Of a stretch of 64,000 nt of DNA, positions 8,514-18,025 are shown one piece after another. Numbering within the stretch: the stretch's first letter is position 1; every line of letters begins with the position of its first letter. A program made the position numbers and the translations under genes. The notes below the pieces were generated by a model. It did no database searches, was not told where the DNA came from, and saw nothing but the letters and a program-made list of their open reading frames with translations. The stretch comes from Bacteroides ovatus (lineage in GTDB: Bacteria > Bacteroidota > Bacteroidia > Bacteroidales > Bacteroidaceae): positions 5,270,001 through 5,334,000 of the forward strand of contig NZ_CP012938.1 in assembly GCF_001314995.1 (NCBI RefSeq), in the 5' to 3' direction.

Positions 8514-9737
8514 TTATGGATTGATTTTGCGTATGATTAGCGTGGAATTGGTTCCTCCGAATCCGAATGAGTTGGAAAGGAACGTATCAAATTCCAGGTT
8601 TACCCGTTGGGTAGGTATATTTAATTGTGCAGAGGCCTCGTCCGGTTCCTCGAAATTGAGGTTGGGAGCGATGAAACCGTTGTTCATCATGAGGGTGGAA
8701 TAAATCACTTCACTGGCACCGGCCATCCACATTTCATGTCCTGTCATAGACTTTGTGGAGGTCACATACGGGTGATGCCCTTCAAATACTTCCGCAATGG
8801 CTTTCGCCTCGTTCAAGTCACCTACCGGAGTTGAGGTGGCGTGTGCATTGATATAACTGATCTGTTCGAGTGCAATCCCTGCATCTTTGATGGCCATTTG
8901 AAGAGAACGTTTCGGACCGTCCACATTAGGCACGGAGATGTGATCTCCATTGGATGAAAAACCGTAACCGATGACTTCGGCCAAGATGGGAGCTCCTCTT
9001 TTTACAGCCGATTCATAACTCTCTAATACCAGACTGGCGGCTCCTCCACTCGGAATCAGTCCGTCACGTCGTTTATCAAAAGGTTTCGAGGCTTTCTCGG
9101 GGGCTGCTTCCTGGGTGGAAAATGCGCTTAGTCCGTCGAAACTTCCTACTGCATAAGGATTGACTTCTTGTGCGCCACCGCAAAGAATACAATCCTGTAA
9201 TCCCGATTTTATAAGCAGGTAACCCATACCAATAGCGTGAGAACCGCTTGCACAGGCTCCGGCAATAGTGAAGTTGACCCCTCTAAGTTTGAAAATAACC
9301 GATAGGTTCATTGTCACGGTGGAATTCATCGACTGGAAAATAGAACCGGAACCCACTAGTGCAGTGTTTTTCTTTTCACGAATGATGTCCACTGCGTTAA
9401 TAACAGGAGCGGCGCTACTATCATTGCCATACAAGATACCCACTTCGTTGGATTCGAGAAAATTCTCGTCAATCCCTGCATTACGGAAAGCCTCTAATGT
9501 AGCGAGATAAGCATATTCTCCCTGCTCCGGCAGACAGAGACGTTTACGGCGGTCCAACAACTTCTTCAAGTCGGGACGTTGCAATATCCCCGTTAATGCA
9601 GAAAAATAGCCCAATTCTTTCCGTACCGGATCTATGCCAATTCCCGATTTTCCATGATATAGTGAGTCTTTTACTTCATCCAGATTCTTGCCGATGCAAG
9701 AGTAAATCCCCATTCCCGTGATAACAACTCTTTTCAT
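8514..9737 (-). CDS. Beta-ketoacyl-ACP synthase (FabF-like)
   Basis: 407 residues, full-length condensing enzyme. Nucleophile Cys162 in 'IAGACASGSHAIGMG'; histidines in 'NAHATSTPVGD' and 'MTGHEMWMAGA'; terminal 'SNSFGFGGTNSTL'. It lies between fabG and an ACP gene, so reductase, condensing enzyme and carrier are made together. In characterised aryl polyene clusters one KS acts alone (ApeR-like, early or specialised condensation) while another works with the chain length factor. This gene fits the solo role, but that is inference. Confidence 0.88.
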   Translation of the reverse strand: MKRVVITGMGIYSCIGKNLDEVKDSLYHGKSGIGIDPVRKELGYFSALTGILQRPDLKKLLDRRKRLCLPEQGEYAYLATLEAFRNAGIDENFLESNEVGILYGNDSSAAPVINAVDIIREKKNTALVGSGSIFQSMNSTVTMNLSVIFKLRGVNFTIAGACASGSHAIGMGYLLIKSGLQDCILCGGAQEVNPYAVGSFDGLSAFSTQEAAPEKASKPFDKRRDGLIPSGGAASLVLESYESAVKRGAPILAEVIGYGFSSNGDHISVPNVDGPKRSLQMAIKDAGIALEQISYINAHATSTPVGDLNEAKAIAEVFEGHHPYVTSTKSMTGHEMWMAGASEVIYSTLMMNNGFIAPNLNFEEPDEASAQLNIPTQRVNLEFDTFLSNSFGFGGTNSTLIIRKINP

Positions 9738-9763
9738 TATTTTGTCTATTCTATGCTTTTATT

Positions 9764-10492
9764 TTAAGTATATAGTCCTCCGTTGATGGAAATCACTTCT
9801 CCTGTGATGTAGGATGAGGCTGGAGATGCCAGGAAACCGACCAGGTCGGCAACCTCTTCCGGAGTGCCGAAACGTCCCGCGGGAATATGTTTCTTCCATT
9901 CGTTCTCATCAATTCCTTCCGTCATATCCGTACGGATGAATCCCGGAGCTACTGCATTGACTGTTACTTTCTTCTTGGCAACTTCCTGTGCCAGTGCTTT
10001 GGTAGCGGCTATTACGCCACCTTTGGCTGCGGAGTAATTGGCTTGGCCGGGCATTCCCTGAATGCCCGACAATGACACGATATTTACGATACGTCCATAA
10101 CGTTTGACCAGCATATTCTTCAATAAAGGCTGTGTCACGTTGAAGAATCCGTTCAGGCTGATATCGAGCACTTTGCTCCATTCTTCTCCTGTCATCCAGA
10201 GCATCAGGTTGTCTTTGCGGATACCTGCATTGTTTATCAGTACCTCGATATATTCGTCAGGGTGTTGGGAAGCCCAGTTGCCCAAAGCAAGGGTGATAGC
10301 GGCAGGGTCGGTCACATCGAACTTCATCAACTCGCCATTACTTCCTTTTTCCTGTACTAACTGCAACGTTTTCTCCGCTTCTGCGTCATTATTCTGATAA
10401 TTTATCAGTATAAAGTAGCCCATTTCCGCCAGTTTACAACTGACAGCACGGCCGATACCTCGGCTTCCTCCGGTTACTAATGCATATTTCAT
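9764..10492 (-). CDS. 3-oxoacyl-ACP reductase (FabG-like SDR)
   Basis: 242 residues, normal FabG length. The NADP(H) loop is 'TGGSRGIGRAVS'; 'INNAGIRKDN' is the SDR NNAG motif. The catalytic Ser-Tyr-Lys lies in 'VSLSGIQGMPGQANYSAAKG'. The C-terminus 'SSYITGEVISINGGLY' is standard for FabG. It reduces the 3-keto group made by the cluster ketosynthases. The gene starts one base after the ammonia-lyase stop, showing co-transcription. Housekeeping fabG would normally sit with fabD/acpP, so this copy is dedicated to the polyene (ApeQ-like). Confidence 0.9.
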   Translation of the reverse strand: MKYALVTGGSRGIGRAVSCKLAEMGYFILINYQNNDAEAEKTLQLVQEKGSNGELMKFDVTDPAAITLALGNWASQHPDEYIEVLINNAGIRKDNLMLWMTGEEWSKVLDISLNGFFNVTQPLLKNMLVKRYGRIVNIVSLSGIQGMPGQANYSAAKGGVIAATKALAQEVAKKKVTVNAVAPGFIRTDMTEGIDENEWKKHIPAGRFGTPEEVADLVGFLASPASSYITGEVISINGGLYT

Positions 10493-10493
10493 T

Positions 10494-12017
10494 TTATTTA
10501 TCTTCTTTTTTGAGATAGTCTATCATCATTTCTATCTCTTTATATTTAGGTGTGTCATTGGTAAATACAGGGAAGAAACTGCGTATTTCTTCATAAACCT
10601 GCCTGCTTTTGGAACTTAGGCGATCCTGTATTTTCAGGTAGTCGATAGCTTGTGCCATTCCCATAAACTGGATAGCCATCACCTGATAAGAATTCTCAAT
10701 GACTGTTTTTGCTAATAGAGCCGAGTTGGTTCCCATGCTGACAATATCCTGATTATCATTGTTGTTGGGGATACTGTGTACATACATCGGATTTGATAAT
10801 GTCTGACACTCCGCTGTGGTGGAGGTTGCAGTGAATTGCGAAGCCTGTAAACCATAGTTCAATCCAAGCACTCCCAAATTTACAAACGGAGGCAGGATGC
10901 CATTGATACGGTCGTGGAACAGATAGTTAATTTGTCTTTCGCAAAGCATAGTCAGCTTGGTCACAGCAATTTTCAACTTGTCCATTTCGAAAGAAATGTA
11001 ATCTCCGTGGAAGTTGCCGCCATGATAAATATTTTGTGTATCCGGATCGACAATCGGATTGTCACAGGCGGAATTTATTTCGTTTATTAATACTTCTTCC
11101 GCATTCTCCAGTTCATCGTAAATAGGACCGAGTATTTGCGGAACACATCGCAAGGAATAATAGGGCTGTACTTTGTGTTCGAAGATTTTCTCTTTATGCA
11201 CCTGGTTGTATAGCTCGTTCTCTCTTTGAAGCACGGATTTACTGCCTGCCACCCATTCTCTCATCATAGCAGCTATCTCTTGTTGACCTTTATGATGCTT
11301 GGCCTCGTTTAATGCCTGTGCCATAAAATCATCATAAGAGGCGGCAATCTCATTCATCATTACAGAGGCAGCCACCGACCAACGGAGTAGTTTTTTTGCA
11401 TAAATCAGATTGACAATACCGATGCCTGTCATTACAGAAGTACCGTTTGTAACGGATAAACCTTCACGAATACGCATGGAAAAAGGTTTCAGGCCGTTTT
11501 CCTGAAGTACCGTAGCTGCGTTACACAATTTACCCTGATAAAAAACTTCCCCTTCCCCTATTAACGTCAGGGCGATATGGGCCAGTTGTACGAGATCGCC
11601 GCTGGCACCTACACTTCCGTGTTCGGGTATGAACGGATAAATTCCGCGGTTGATAAATTCACAGAGGAGAGAAACCAGTTCCAGATGCACTCCTGACTTC
11701 CCTTGTAGAAAAGTGTACAAACGGGCAATCATAGCTGCTTTTACATAAAGTTCGGGAAGCGGTTTGCCGGCACCGGTGGAATGGCTTCGGATGATATTAT
11801 ACTGAAGGTCGATCAATGACTGATCTTCTATTCTGTATTGTGCCATTGGGCCGAACCCCGTATTGATACCATAAATAATCTTATCGCTGGAAAAGGATTG
11901 CAGAAAATCGAAGCTTTCTTCTACTTTTCGAATACATTCTTCAGAGAGTTTCAGCTTCTCATTATCAAACAATACTTTATGAAGGGTATCTAAATTTATA
12001 CTTTTGTCAGCTATCAT
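10494..12017 (-). CDS. MIO-type aromatic amino acid/histidine ammonia-lyase
   Basis: 507 residues, normal length for the HAL/PAL/TAL family. The self-forming MIO cofactor triad is Ala138-Ser139-Gly140 in 'GSVGASGDLVQLAHIAL'. The conserved active-site Tyr lies in 'IIYGINTGFGP'. It removes ammonia from an amino acid to give an unsaturated acid. Heading an aryl polyene/flexirubin cluster, it should supply the aryl starter (4-coumarate from tyrosine in known systems). The selectivity position holds Ser78-His79 ('IIRSHSTGAG'), which I recall as HAL-like, while classical TAL has His-Leu and PAL Phe-Leu, so the substrate is open. No histidine-utilisation genes are nearby. It is the first gene of the operon, with a TAnnTTTG element upstream. 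Confidence 0.88.
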   Translation of the reverse strand: MIADKSINLDTLHKVLFDNEKLKLSEECIRKVEESFDFLQSFSSDKIIYGINTGFGPMAQYRIEDQSLIDLQYNIIRSHSTGAGKPLPELYVKAAMIARLYTFLQGKSGVHLELVSLLCEFINRGIYPFIPEHGSVGASGDLVQLAHIALTLIGEGEVFYQGKLCNAATVLQENGLKPFSMRIREGLSVTNGTSVMTGIGIVNLIYAKKLLRWSVAASVMMNEIAASYDDFMAQALNEAKHHKGQQEIAAMMREWVAGSKSVLQRENELYNQVHKEKIFEHKVQPYYSLRCVPQILGPIYDELENAEEVLINEINSACDNPIVDPDTQNIYHGGNFHGDYISFEMDKLKIAVTKLTMLCERQINYLFHDRINGILPPFVNLGVLGLNYGLQASQFTATSTTAECQTLSNPMYVHSIPNNNDNQDIVSMGTNSALLAKTVIENSYQVMAIQFMGMAQAIDYLKIQDRLSSKSRQVYEEIRSFFPVFTNDTPKYKEIEMMIDYLKKEDK

Positions 12018-12055
12018 TTTCTGTACTAGATATTTTATGCCTTAATAATAAGGTG

Positions 12056-12063
12056 CAAAAATA
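12056..12063 (-). promoter_or_regulatory. Bacteroides -7 element for the polyene operon
   Basis: The complement reads TATTTTTG, an exact TAnnTTTG -7 box, 39-46 bases upstream of the ammonia-lyase start. A good -33 TTTG is not evident at the expected distance. Being the nearest such box before the first operon gene, it is the likely promoter of the 12-kb unit. Confidence 0.55.
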
Positions 12064-12224
12064 GGCAATTTCTGTTATATAGCGGACATGAATCAGGATA
12101 AAACTTTTTCTAAGGAATTGGTTTTGCTTGTTTTGTTTCTTATTCGTGGGAGATTTGTTCCCCGGTACCGCTCGATGCCTTCATTGGTGCCGGAGGGTGT
12201 CTTCATCGGTGGGGGGGAATCAAT

Positions 12225-12656
12225 CTATGCTTTTTGCAAATCCCGTCCTTCATACTTGCAGATCGCTTCTATCCATTCCTTGGTCAGTGGCATGGACTCA
12301 TGTCTTTCAAGATTGAAAGTAACCATGATGGACTTGCAAACACATTTCACCTCATTGGTTTTCGTGTCAATGACTTGTTGAACCAGATGAAAGCTTTTGG
12401 TACCTATCTTAGAGACGGCGGTTTGTACAGCGATGTGGTCCGATGCGAAAATTTGCTTAACGAAATTCGCTTCAATATGAACAACGACAATGCCAATCTT
12501 TTCCCAATCTACTCCCGGGCATACCGAACCGAAGTATTCAGTCTTTCCCAAGTCGTAAAAGGAGAAGTAAACCGTGTTGTTGACGTGACCAAATTTGTCT
12601 ACATCATTGAATCGCAATTGGATAGGTAATGTGTGATGAAATACGATTTCTTCCAT
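12225..12656 (-). CDS. Acyl-CoA/ACP thioesterase, 4HBT hotdog
   Basis: 143 residues. 'IQLRFNDVDKFGHVNNTVYF' carries the catalytic Asp-x7-His-type 4HBT block (D near 'NDVDKFGHVNN'), and the rest matches a single hotdog domain. It hydrolyses acyl thioesters in the cytoplasm. It is separated from the ammonia-lyase gene by 207 bases containing a promoter, and has its own TAnnTTTG elements upstream, so it is transcribed separately but in the same direction as the polyene operon. It may be part of the cluster or a general FadM/YbgC-like enzyme; the sequence does not decide. Confidence 0.8.
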   Translation of the reverse strand: MEEIVFHHTLPIQLRFNDVDKFGHVNNTVYFSFYDLGKTEYFGSVCPGVDWEKIGIVVVHIEANFVKQIFASDHIAVQTAVSKIGTKSFHLVQQVIDTKTNEVKCVCKSIMVTFNLERHESMPLTKEWIEAICKYEGRDLQKA

Positions 12657-13145
12657 TGTTTTCTCTTAAACGTTTTAAATTCGACACAAAAATAGCACTT
12701 TTGCTTTCTTGCTTGAAATTGGGGCAAAGATAGATATTTCTGATGATTCTGTTCTCGGAGACGGGGGAGAAATTAGTTAATAATCGTTTAAACTGGAGTT
12801 TTGGAACGTTTATTCTGACTTCTGATATGTGGAAACAATCAGAAGGATGGAAAGGAACTTTTAAATACGGATTATTCTTAACTTATTATCTTGTGGAATA
12901 TGTCCACATTTCTGTGGAATTTTTGCACAGGATCGTACTTGAAACTTAATCTGGTTATTAATGCTTTTTTTCTTTATTGCAAATTGTTTATGTATTTGAA
13001 AATGAGTGATATAATCTCTTTGATTAAACTTGGCAAGTCTCGTTGTTTCAGTCTTTTGTTATGCTTTTGGCACATAAATTGCCTAATATTGATGGTAATC
13101 TATCCTAATAACTATTCTAATTTTAGAACAATAATGGAAGTAATA
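12657..13145. other. 489-bp divergent intergenic region, no gene seen
   Basis: Lies between the minus-strand thioesterase and the plus-strand SusC gene. AT-rich. Holds the thioesterase promoters near 12687-12732 and a short palindrome at 12892-12908 (TGTGGA-N5-TCCACA) followed at once by another TGTGGA. Short open frames here have no family resemblance and atypical composition. The SusC promoter must lie here but no clean TAnnTTTG is visible. Confidence 0.6.
12687..12694 (-). promoter_or_regulatory. -7 element upstream of the thioesterase gene
   Basis: Complement TATTTTTG, 31-38 bases before the ATG at 12656, with a TTTC 20 bases further upstream as a partial -33 box. A second match, TATCTTTG, lies at 12725-12732 on the same strand. 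Both fit the Bacteroides sigma consensus. Confidence 0.5.
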
Positions 13146-16100
13146 ATGAAAAACAAATGGCTATTATGCATTCTTTTAATGCTGTTTCTGCCTTTCGGAT
13201 TATTTGCGCAGGTGGCTCCTCCTCTTGAAAAACAGAAGACAGAAACACAGGAAGCCCCGGAAAATAACAATGAAGTTACGACAAACAGCGATACTAATAC
13301 CGACGGGGATGCTGGAAAGACAATCAAAGGAGTGATTAACGACGAACAGGGAGAGACAATCATTGGTGCTTCCGTCATTATCAAAGGTGAAGATACCGGA
13401 ACTACCAGTGATATGGATGGTAGGTTTACTCTCGAAGCTCCGGAAGGAGCGATTTTAGTGATCTCTTATATCGGCTATCATACGCAGGAAGTGAAAGTCA
13501 GAAAGAGATCTCTTCTTCGTGTTGTGTTGAAAGAAGACAATCAGTTATTGGATGAAGTGGTAGTGGTAGGATACGGAACCGTCAAAAAGAGTGACCTTAC
13601 GGGTGCTGTGTCCGGTGTATCCAACAGACAATACAAAAATCAACCTGTACAACGGGTTGAAAATATACTCCAGGGTCGTACTCCCGGTGTAGAAGTCACT
13701 GCTACGAGTGGTATGCCCGGAGCAAGTATGAAGGTGCGCGTTCGTGGAACTACCTCTATTAATAAAAGCAGTGATCCTTTATATGTGATTGACGGTATCA
13801 TCTCTTCCAGTGGCTTGGACGGTATCAACCCTTCTGATATCCAGTCGATGGAAATACTGAAAGACGCTTCCTCCACTGCCATTTACGGTTCCCGTGGTTC
13901 GAATGGCGTTATCCTGATAACCACCAAACAGGGTAGTGAGGGAAAAGCACAGGTAACGTTCGATGCATCGGTAGGGCTTTCGACTGTCAGAAAACAGTAT
14001 GACCTGCTGAACGCTTACGAATATGCAACTGCACTGAATGATATTCGCGGATCGTCTACTATCTCTGCCGAAGACCTTGAGGCTTATAAAAATGGAACGA
14101 AAGGAATCAACTGGACTGATCTTCTGACTCGTACAGGTATCACCCAGGATTATCGGCTCGCCATATCCGGAGGAAACGAAAAAGTGAAATACCTTATTTC
14201 GGGAAATGTGCTTGATCAGGAAGCCATCACGATCATGTCCGACTATAAACGCTATGGGATTCGGGCAAACATCGACTCGGAAGTGAAACCCTGGTTGACA
14301 ATCTCTGCAAAATTAAACGCATCCAGTCTTCACAAACACAATGAAGGTGGGGCGAACTGGTTGCATGTCACTAACTTTTCGCCTACCATGGAGCTGAAAG
14401 ATCCCGAAACCGGCGTGTACAATACAGACCCGTATAATATGATCGGTTCCAGCCCTTACGGTGAAATGATAGTGAACAATAGCGATAGCTATAGCTATAA
14501 TTTAAACGCCAACCTGACATTGCTGTTTAAGATCATGAAAGGACTGACGCTTTCCGTTCAGGGAGGTTATGACTACGATAATAGTCCTTCTTATTCTTTC
14601 CGGTCGAAACTGGATTCACCGGGTGCTATCAATAGCGCAAGCAATACCAACGCATTGCATAACTATTGGCAGAATACTAACAATCTGACCTGGCAAAAGC
14701 AATTCGGAGATCATAGCTTCACCGCCATGGGTGTATGGGAAATAAGTCGTTCGTGGGACTCACAACTAAAGGGAACCGGTTCCAATCTGAACAATGAAAG
14801 TGTTGGGTACTGGAATCTTGGCAATGCTGCTATCAGAGATGCGAGCAATTCATATACGGAATTTTCTCTGGCTTCCGGCATCGTGCGTGCTAATTACGAT
14901 TATAAGAAACGATATTTTATTACTGCTGCATTAAGAGCTGACGGTTCTTCTAAATTTCAGGGAGACAACAAATGGGGATATTTCCCTTCCGCAGCTGTGG
15001 CTTGGGATATTGCACAAGAATCTTTCATGAGCAACCAGCACGTGCTCGATCAGCTGAAGCTGCGTGCCAGCTTTGGTGTCACCGGAAATCAGGATATTGC
15101 TGCTTACAGCACATTAGGTATGTTGTCGGGGGCATCTTACGGCTGGGGAACTTCCACTTCCTCTACGGGATATTGGGGATATCAGTTTGCTACACCCGGC
15201 ATTACCTGGGAAAAAACTTACCAATATGATTTGGGATTGGATATGAGTATCGGAGGCTTTAATATTACAGTGGACTGGTTCAAGAAACAAACGAAAGATC
15301 TGCTTTTTCAGAAACAGGTGCCTAAATATAACGGAGGTGGTACTTATTGGGTGAATCAAGGAAAACTGAACAATACCGGAGTCGAATTATCCCTTACCAC
15401 TTTCCCTGTAAAGGAGGCTGTGACGTGGGAAACCAGCCTGAATGCTTCTTATGTGAAGAATGAAGTAGCAGATCTCGCAGGCGATGACTTTGTACTCACT
15501 GCTAACTATAGCGATTTGGGAGGTCCTATGCAGATTATGAAGCCCGGTTATCCTATGGGATCTTTCTATGTCTATCAATGGAAAGGATTCGATGATAAAG
15601 GCGCCAATCTTTATCAGAAAGCAGATGGTAGTCTGACAACGAATCCGACTTCCGATGATTTGGTTGTGAAAGGACAGGCAAGTCCCAAATGGACAGTAGG
15701 TTGGAACAATACTGTTACTTGGAAAAACTGGACGCTGAATGTCTTTTTTAATGCTGCCACCGGATATGACCGGTTGAATATCAGCCGTTTTATGGCGGCA
15801 TCCATGACTGGCGTCTCTCGTTTCGTAACCTTGCGTGATGCCTACTTCAAAGGATGGGATCATGTTGCCAACAAAGCGGACGCTCTTTATCCGAGCCTTA
15901 CCAATACCGACAACAAGAGTTATGCTAATTCGGATTTCTGGCTTGAAGATGCTTCTTTTATCAAGTTGAAGAATATCAGCCTCTCGTACCGCATTCCTCG
16001 CCGTGTACTGAAGTTTGCAAGTGTACAACTGTCCGTCAGTGCACAGGATCTCTTTACAATCACCCGCTACAAAGGAATGGATCCTGAAGTGTACACCAGT

Positions 16101-16172
16101 TATGACGGACTGGATTACGGTGCTTATCCGATTCCTCGGACAATCACCTTTGGAGCCAAATTCAGATTTTAA
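13146..16172 (+). CDS. SusC-family TonB-linked outer membrane transporter
   Basis: About 1008 residues from the ATG at 13146, which gives a clean signal peptide (MKNKWLLCILLMLFLPFGLF|A). An ATG four codons earlier (13134) is possible; longer upstream extensions look non-coding. After an acidic Ser/Asn/Thr-rich stretch comes a carboxypeptidase-like domain ('IKGVINDEQGETIIGASVII', 'SYIGYHTQEVKV'), the TonB-box region 'LLDEVVVVGYGTVKKSDLTG', the plug ('VRVRGTTSI...PLYVIDGI', 'ILKDASSTAIYGSRGSNGVI') and a 22-strand barrel ending '...ITFGAKFRF'. It forms the import channel with the SusD lipoprotein encoded 25 bases downstream. No glycoside hydrolase, sensor or sigma/anti-sigma pair is adjacent, so its ligand cannot be guessed. 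Confidence 0.92.
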   Translation: MKNKWLLCILLMLFLPFGLFAQVAPPLEKQKTETQEAPENNNEVTTNSDTNTDGDAGKTIKGVINDEQGETIIGASVIIKGEDTGTTSDMDGRFTLEAPEGAILVISYIGYHTQEVKVRKRSLLRVVLKEDNQLLDEVVVVGYGTVKKSDLTGAVSGVSNRQYKNQPVQRVENILQGRTPGVEVTATSGMPGASMKVRVRGTTSINKSSDPLYVIDGIISSSGLDGINPSDIQSMEILKDASSTAIYGSRGSNGVILITTKQGSEGKAQVTFDASVGLSTVRKQYDLLNAYEYATALNDIRGSSTISAEDLEAYKNGTKGINWTDLLTRTGITQDYRLAISGGNEKVKYLISGNVLDQEAITIMSDYKRYGIRANIDSEVKPWLTISAKLNASSLHKHNEGGANWLHVTNFSPTMELKDPETGVYNTDPYNMIGSSPYGEMIVNNSDSYSYNLNANLTLLFKIMKGLTLSVQGGYDYDNSPSYSFRSKLDSPGAINSASNTNALHNYWQNTNNLTWQKQFGDHSFTAMGVWEISRSWDSQLKGTGSNLNNESVGYWNLGNAAIRDASNSYTEFSLASGIVRANYDYKKRYFITAALRADGSSKFQGDNKWGYFPSAAVAWDIAQESFMSNQHVLDQLKLRASFGVTGNQDIAAYSTLGMLSGASYGWGTSTSSTGYWGYQFATPGITWEKTYQYDLGLDMSIGGFNITVDWFKKQTKDLLFQKQVPKYNGGGTYWVNQGKLNNTGVELSLTTFPVKEAVTWETSLNASYVKNEVADLAGDDFVLTANYSDLGGPMQIMKPGYPMGSFYVYQWKGFDDKGANLYQKADGSLTTNPTSDDLVVKGQASPKWTVGWNNTVTWKNWTLNVFFNAATGYDRLNISRFMAASMTGVSRFVTLRDAYFKGWDHVANKADALYPSLTNTDNKSYANSDFWLEDASFIKLKNISLSYRIPRRVLKFASVQLSVSAQDLFTITRYKGMDPEVYTSYDGLDYGAYPIPRTITFGAKFRF

Positions 16173-16197
16173 AACCGTGTATTAAGACAATAACCGT

Positions 16198-17823
16198 ATG
16201 AAAACAGCATATACCTTTATAATGAAAGCCTTGCCTGTACTTCTGACAGCTTTGTGTTGGACTTCGTGTAGTGATTTTCTGGAAGAAGATCCGAAAGGAC
16301 AGTTACCTTCGGATACCTATTTCAGTAATAAAGAAGACTTGGACGCTTCGCTGACGGCTCTCTATTCCGTGATCGCAAGTTCACAGGCTAGTAATAATCT
16401 TTGTGGAACGAACTTCCTGGTGGGAGATGATATCTCCACTCATCCTTCCAGTAATAAACAACCTCTTCGTGAACACGATCAGTTTGATGTGAAAGACAAT
16501 AACTCGTGGTTGTCCAGTATGTGGGAGCAGCGTTTCAAAGTTATCAAGGCTGCCAATTTTATCATAAATAATGCGGAGCGTACGCCGGAGGTATCAAAAG
16601 ACGATATAAAAGTGGCTATTGCACAAGCACATTATTGGAGGGCCTACTCTTATTTTTATCTGGTGACTACTTGGGGACGGGTTCCCATCATGCTGAAAGA
16701 AGAAATAGATTATAATGCTCCGTTGAAGACGGAAGAGGAAGTGTACGAATTGATTCTGTCTGACCTGAAAATAGCAGAAACCGATTGCCCCGCACTGTAC
16801 ACGAAGGAACCGTATGGCAGAAATGGAATGAACATTGCTGTAAGTGAGGGAGCCGTAAAAGCAACGATGGCTTATGTCTATATGTGTATGGCAGGATGGC
16901 CACTTAATAAAGGAGTAGAATATTACAAGCTGGCTGCCGCCAAAGCCAAAGAAGTGATAGACGGTGCAGATGGTGGTAGCTACTATTATAAACTGCTGCC
17001 GGAATATAGCCAGGTATATTCATGGGAATACAATAATAAGAATACGGAACTTCTGTTGGGTATCTATTATAATAGGGATGCGACAGGACAATCCGCTCCC
17101 TTGACCGATTTCCTGCAAGATATGAAACAGGCCGGTTGGGGAGATACGAATGGAGAAATTAATTTCTGGATGAACTTCCCCGAAGGTCCTCGTAAAGATG
17201 CTACGTATTTCCCGAAAATCATGCTTAGCGACGGGAAACTATATGATTGGTGGTATGATACCGATCCTGCTTCCCGCGAGGTAGTGGCACCTGTATTTAT
17301 GAAGACCGTGGAAGGTGCTGTACGCGGAACTGAATTTGATTATACAAATCCTGCCGTAGTCAATGCATCGGGGGAGAAAACATTCCAGTTATTACGTCTT
17401 TCGCAAGTATATTGCTGGTATGCCGAAGCAACAGGCCGTGCGGGAGAAATCAATGAACAGGCGGTTAAAGTGTTGAACGAAGTGCGCAACAGGGCAGACG
17501 GTGAAAAAACAAATAGATATACGACGGATATGTCTCCTGATGAACTGGCGGAAGCAGCCTACAATGAACATGGTTGGGAAATGGCCGGTTATTATTGGGG
17601 CGGTATTGCGAGCAGAGCCAGGGATATGTTCAGAATGTACCGGTATAAGGATCATTTTGAATTCCGTAAGAAAAATGAGCCTATTGAAGTGGTGTCCGGA
17701 GTTTTCAGGAAAGAAGCAGTAACGGTCACCGGAACTTGGGATGACAGTAAGATGTATGTTCCTTATCCCTATGAAGATGTGATTTTGAACCCGAATCTGG
17801 ACAATAGTTGGAAGAATAGATAG
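16198..17823 (+). CDS. SusD-family outer membrane nutrient-binding lipoprotein
   Basis: 541 residues. Signal peptide ends at a lipobox ('LLTALCWTSC|SDFLEEDPKGQL'), so it is a surface lipoprotein. The N-terminal 'TYFSNKEDLDASLTALYSVI' helix, the TPR-like 'AQAHYWRAYSYFYLVTTWGRVPIM' and the C-terminal 'YKDHFEFRKKNEPIE...PYPYEDVILNPNLDN' segment are typical of SusD/RagB. It acts as the lid of the SusC channel. The two genes are 25 bases apart and are followed by a strong terminator, so the operon contains only this pair. Confidence 0.92.
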   Translation: MKTAYTFIMKALPVLLTALCWTSCSDFLEEDPKGQLPSDTYFSNKEDLDASLTALYSVIASSQASNNLCGTNFLVGDDISTHPSSNKQPLREHDQFDVKDNNSWLSSMWEQRFKVIKAANFIINNAERTPEVSKDDIKVAIAQAHYWRAYSYFYLVTTWGRVPIMLKEEIDYNAPLKTEEEVYELILSDLKIAETDCPALYTKEPYGRNGMNIAVSEGAVKATMAYVYMCMAGWPLNKGVEYYKLAAAKAKEVIDGADGGSYYYKLLPEYSQVYSWEYNNKNTELLLGIYYNRDATGQSAPLTDFLQDMKQAGWGDTNGEINFWMNFPEGPRKDATYFPKIMLSDGKLYDWWYDTDPASREVVAPVFMKTVEGAVRGTEFDYTNPAVVNASGEKTFQLLRLSQVYCWYAEATGRAGEINEQAVKVLNEVRNRADGEKTNRYTTDMSPDELAEAAYNEHGWEMAGYYWGGIASRARDMFRMYRYKDHFEFRKKNEPIEVVSGVFRKEAVTVTGTWDDSKMYVPYPYEDVILNPNLDNSWKNR

Positions 17824-17860
17824 CGTTAGGGGTTGATTTTTTGAATGATCTGTTTTTTAT

Positions 17861-17903
17861 AGAACGATGTAGGTTATCTCTTAATTTACATCGTTCTTTC
17901 TTT
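17861..17903 (+). terminator. Rho-independent terminator after the SusC/SusD pair
   Basis: 11-bp perfect stem (17861-17871 AGAACGATGTA with 17887-17897) and a 15-base loop, followed by TTCTTTTTT. It closes the two-gene operon before the housekeeping block. Confidence 0.85.
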
Positions 17904-17962
17904 TTTGTATGGTTTGTTGTGTCAATCTATATTTTTGAGGGACTTAAAAACGTCGGGCTAGA

Positions 17963-17994
17963 TTTCACTAAATGGAATAAAAGTGTTATTTTTG
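17963..17994 (+). promoter_or_regulatory. Promoter of the tsaC/ClC unit
   Basis: TTTC (17963-17966), 20-base spacer, then TATTTTTG (17987-17994), a good fit to the Bacteroides TTTG-N19/20-TAnnTTTG promoter. The transcript would start near 18001, about 25 bases before the ATG at 18026, which supports that start over the upstream TTG. Confidence 0.75.
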
Positions 17995-18025
17995 CATCTT
18001 GTTCTTAACGGAAATTAATCAAGAA

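Noticed and set aside
2133..9737. Polyketide or fatty acid (fab) housekeeping cluster
   Set aside because: Missing fabD, enoyl reductase and accessory genes, while ammonia-lyase, O-methyltransferase, acyltransferase and LolA-like genes point to an aryl polyene.
436..12017. Plus-strand open frames of 60-160 codons across the polyene cluster
   Set aside because: They are antisense shadows of clear minus-strand genes and show no family motifs.
12743..12949. Open frame of 68 codons upstream of SusC
   Set aside because: Odd composition, no motif, lies in the promoter region and does not continue into the SusC signal peptide.
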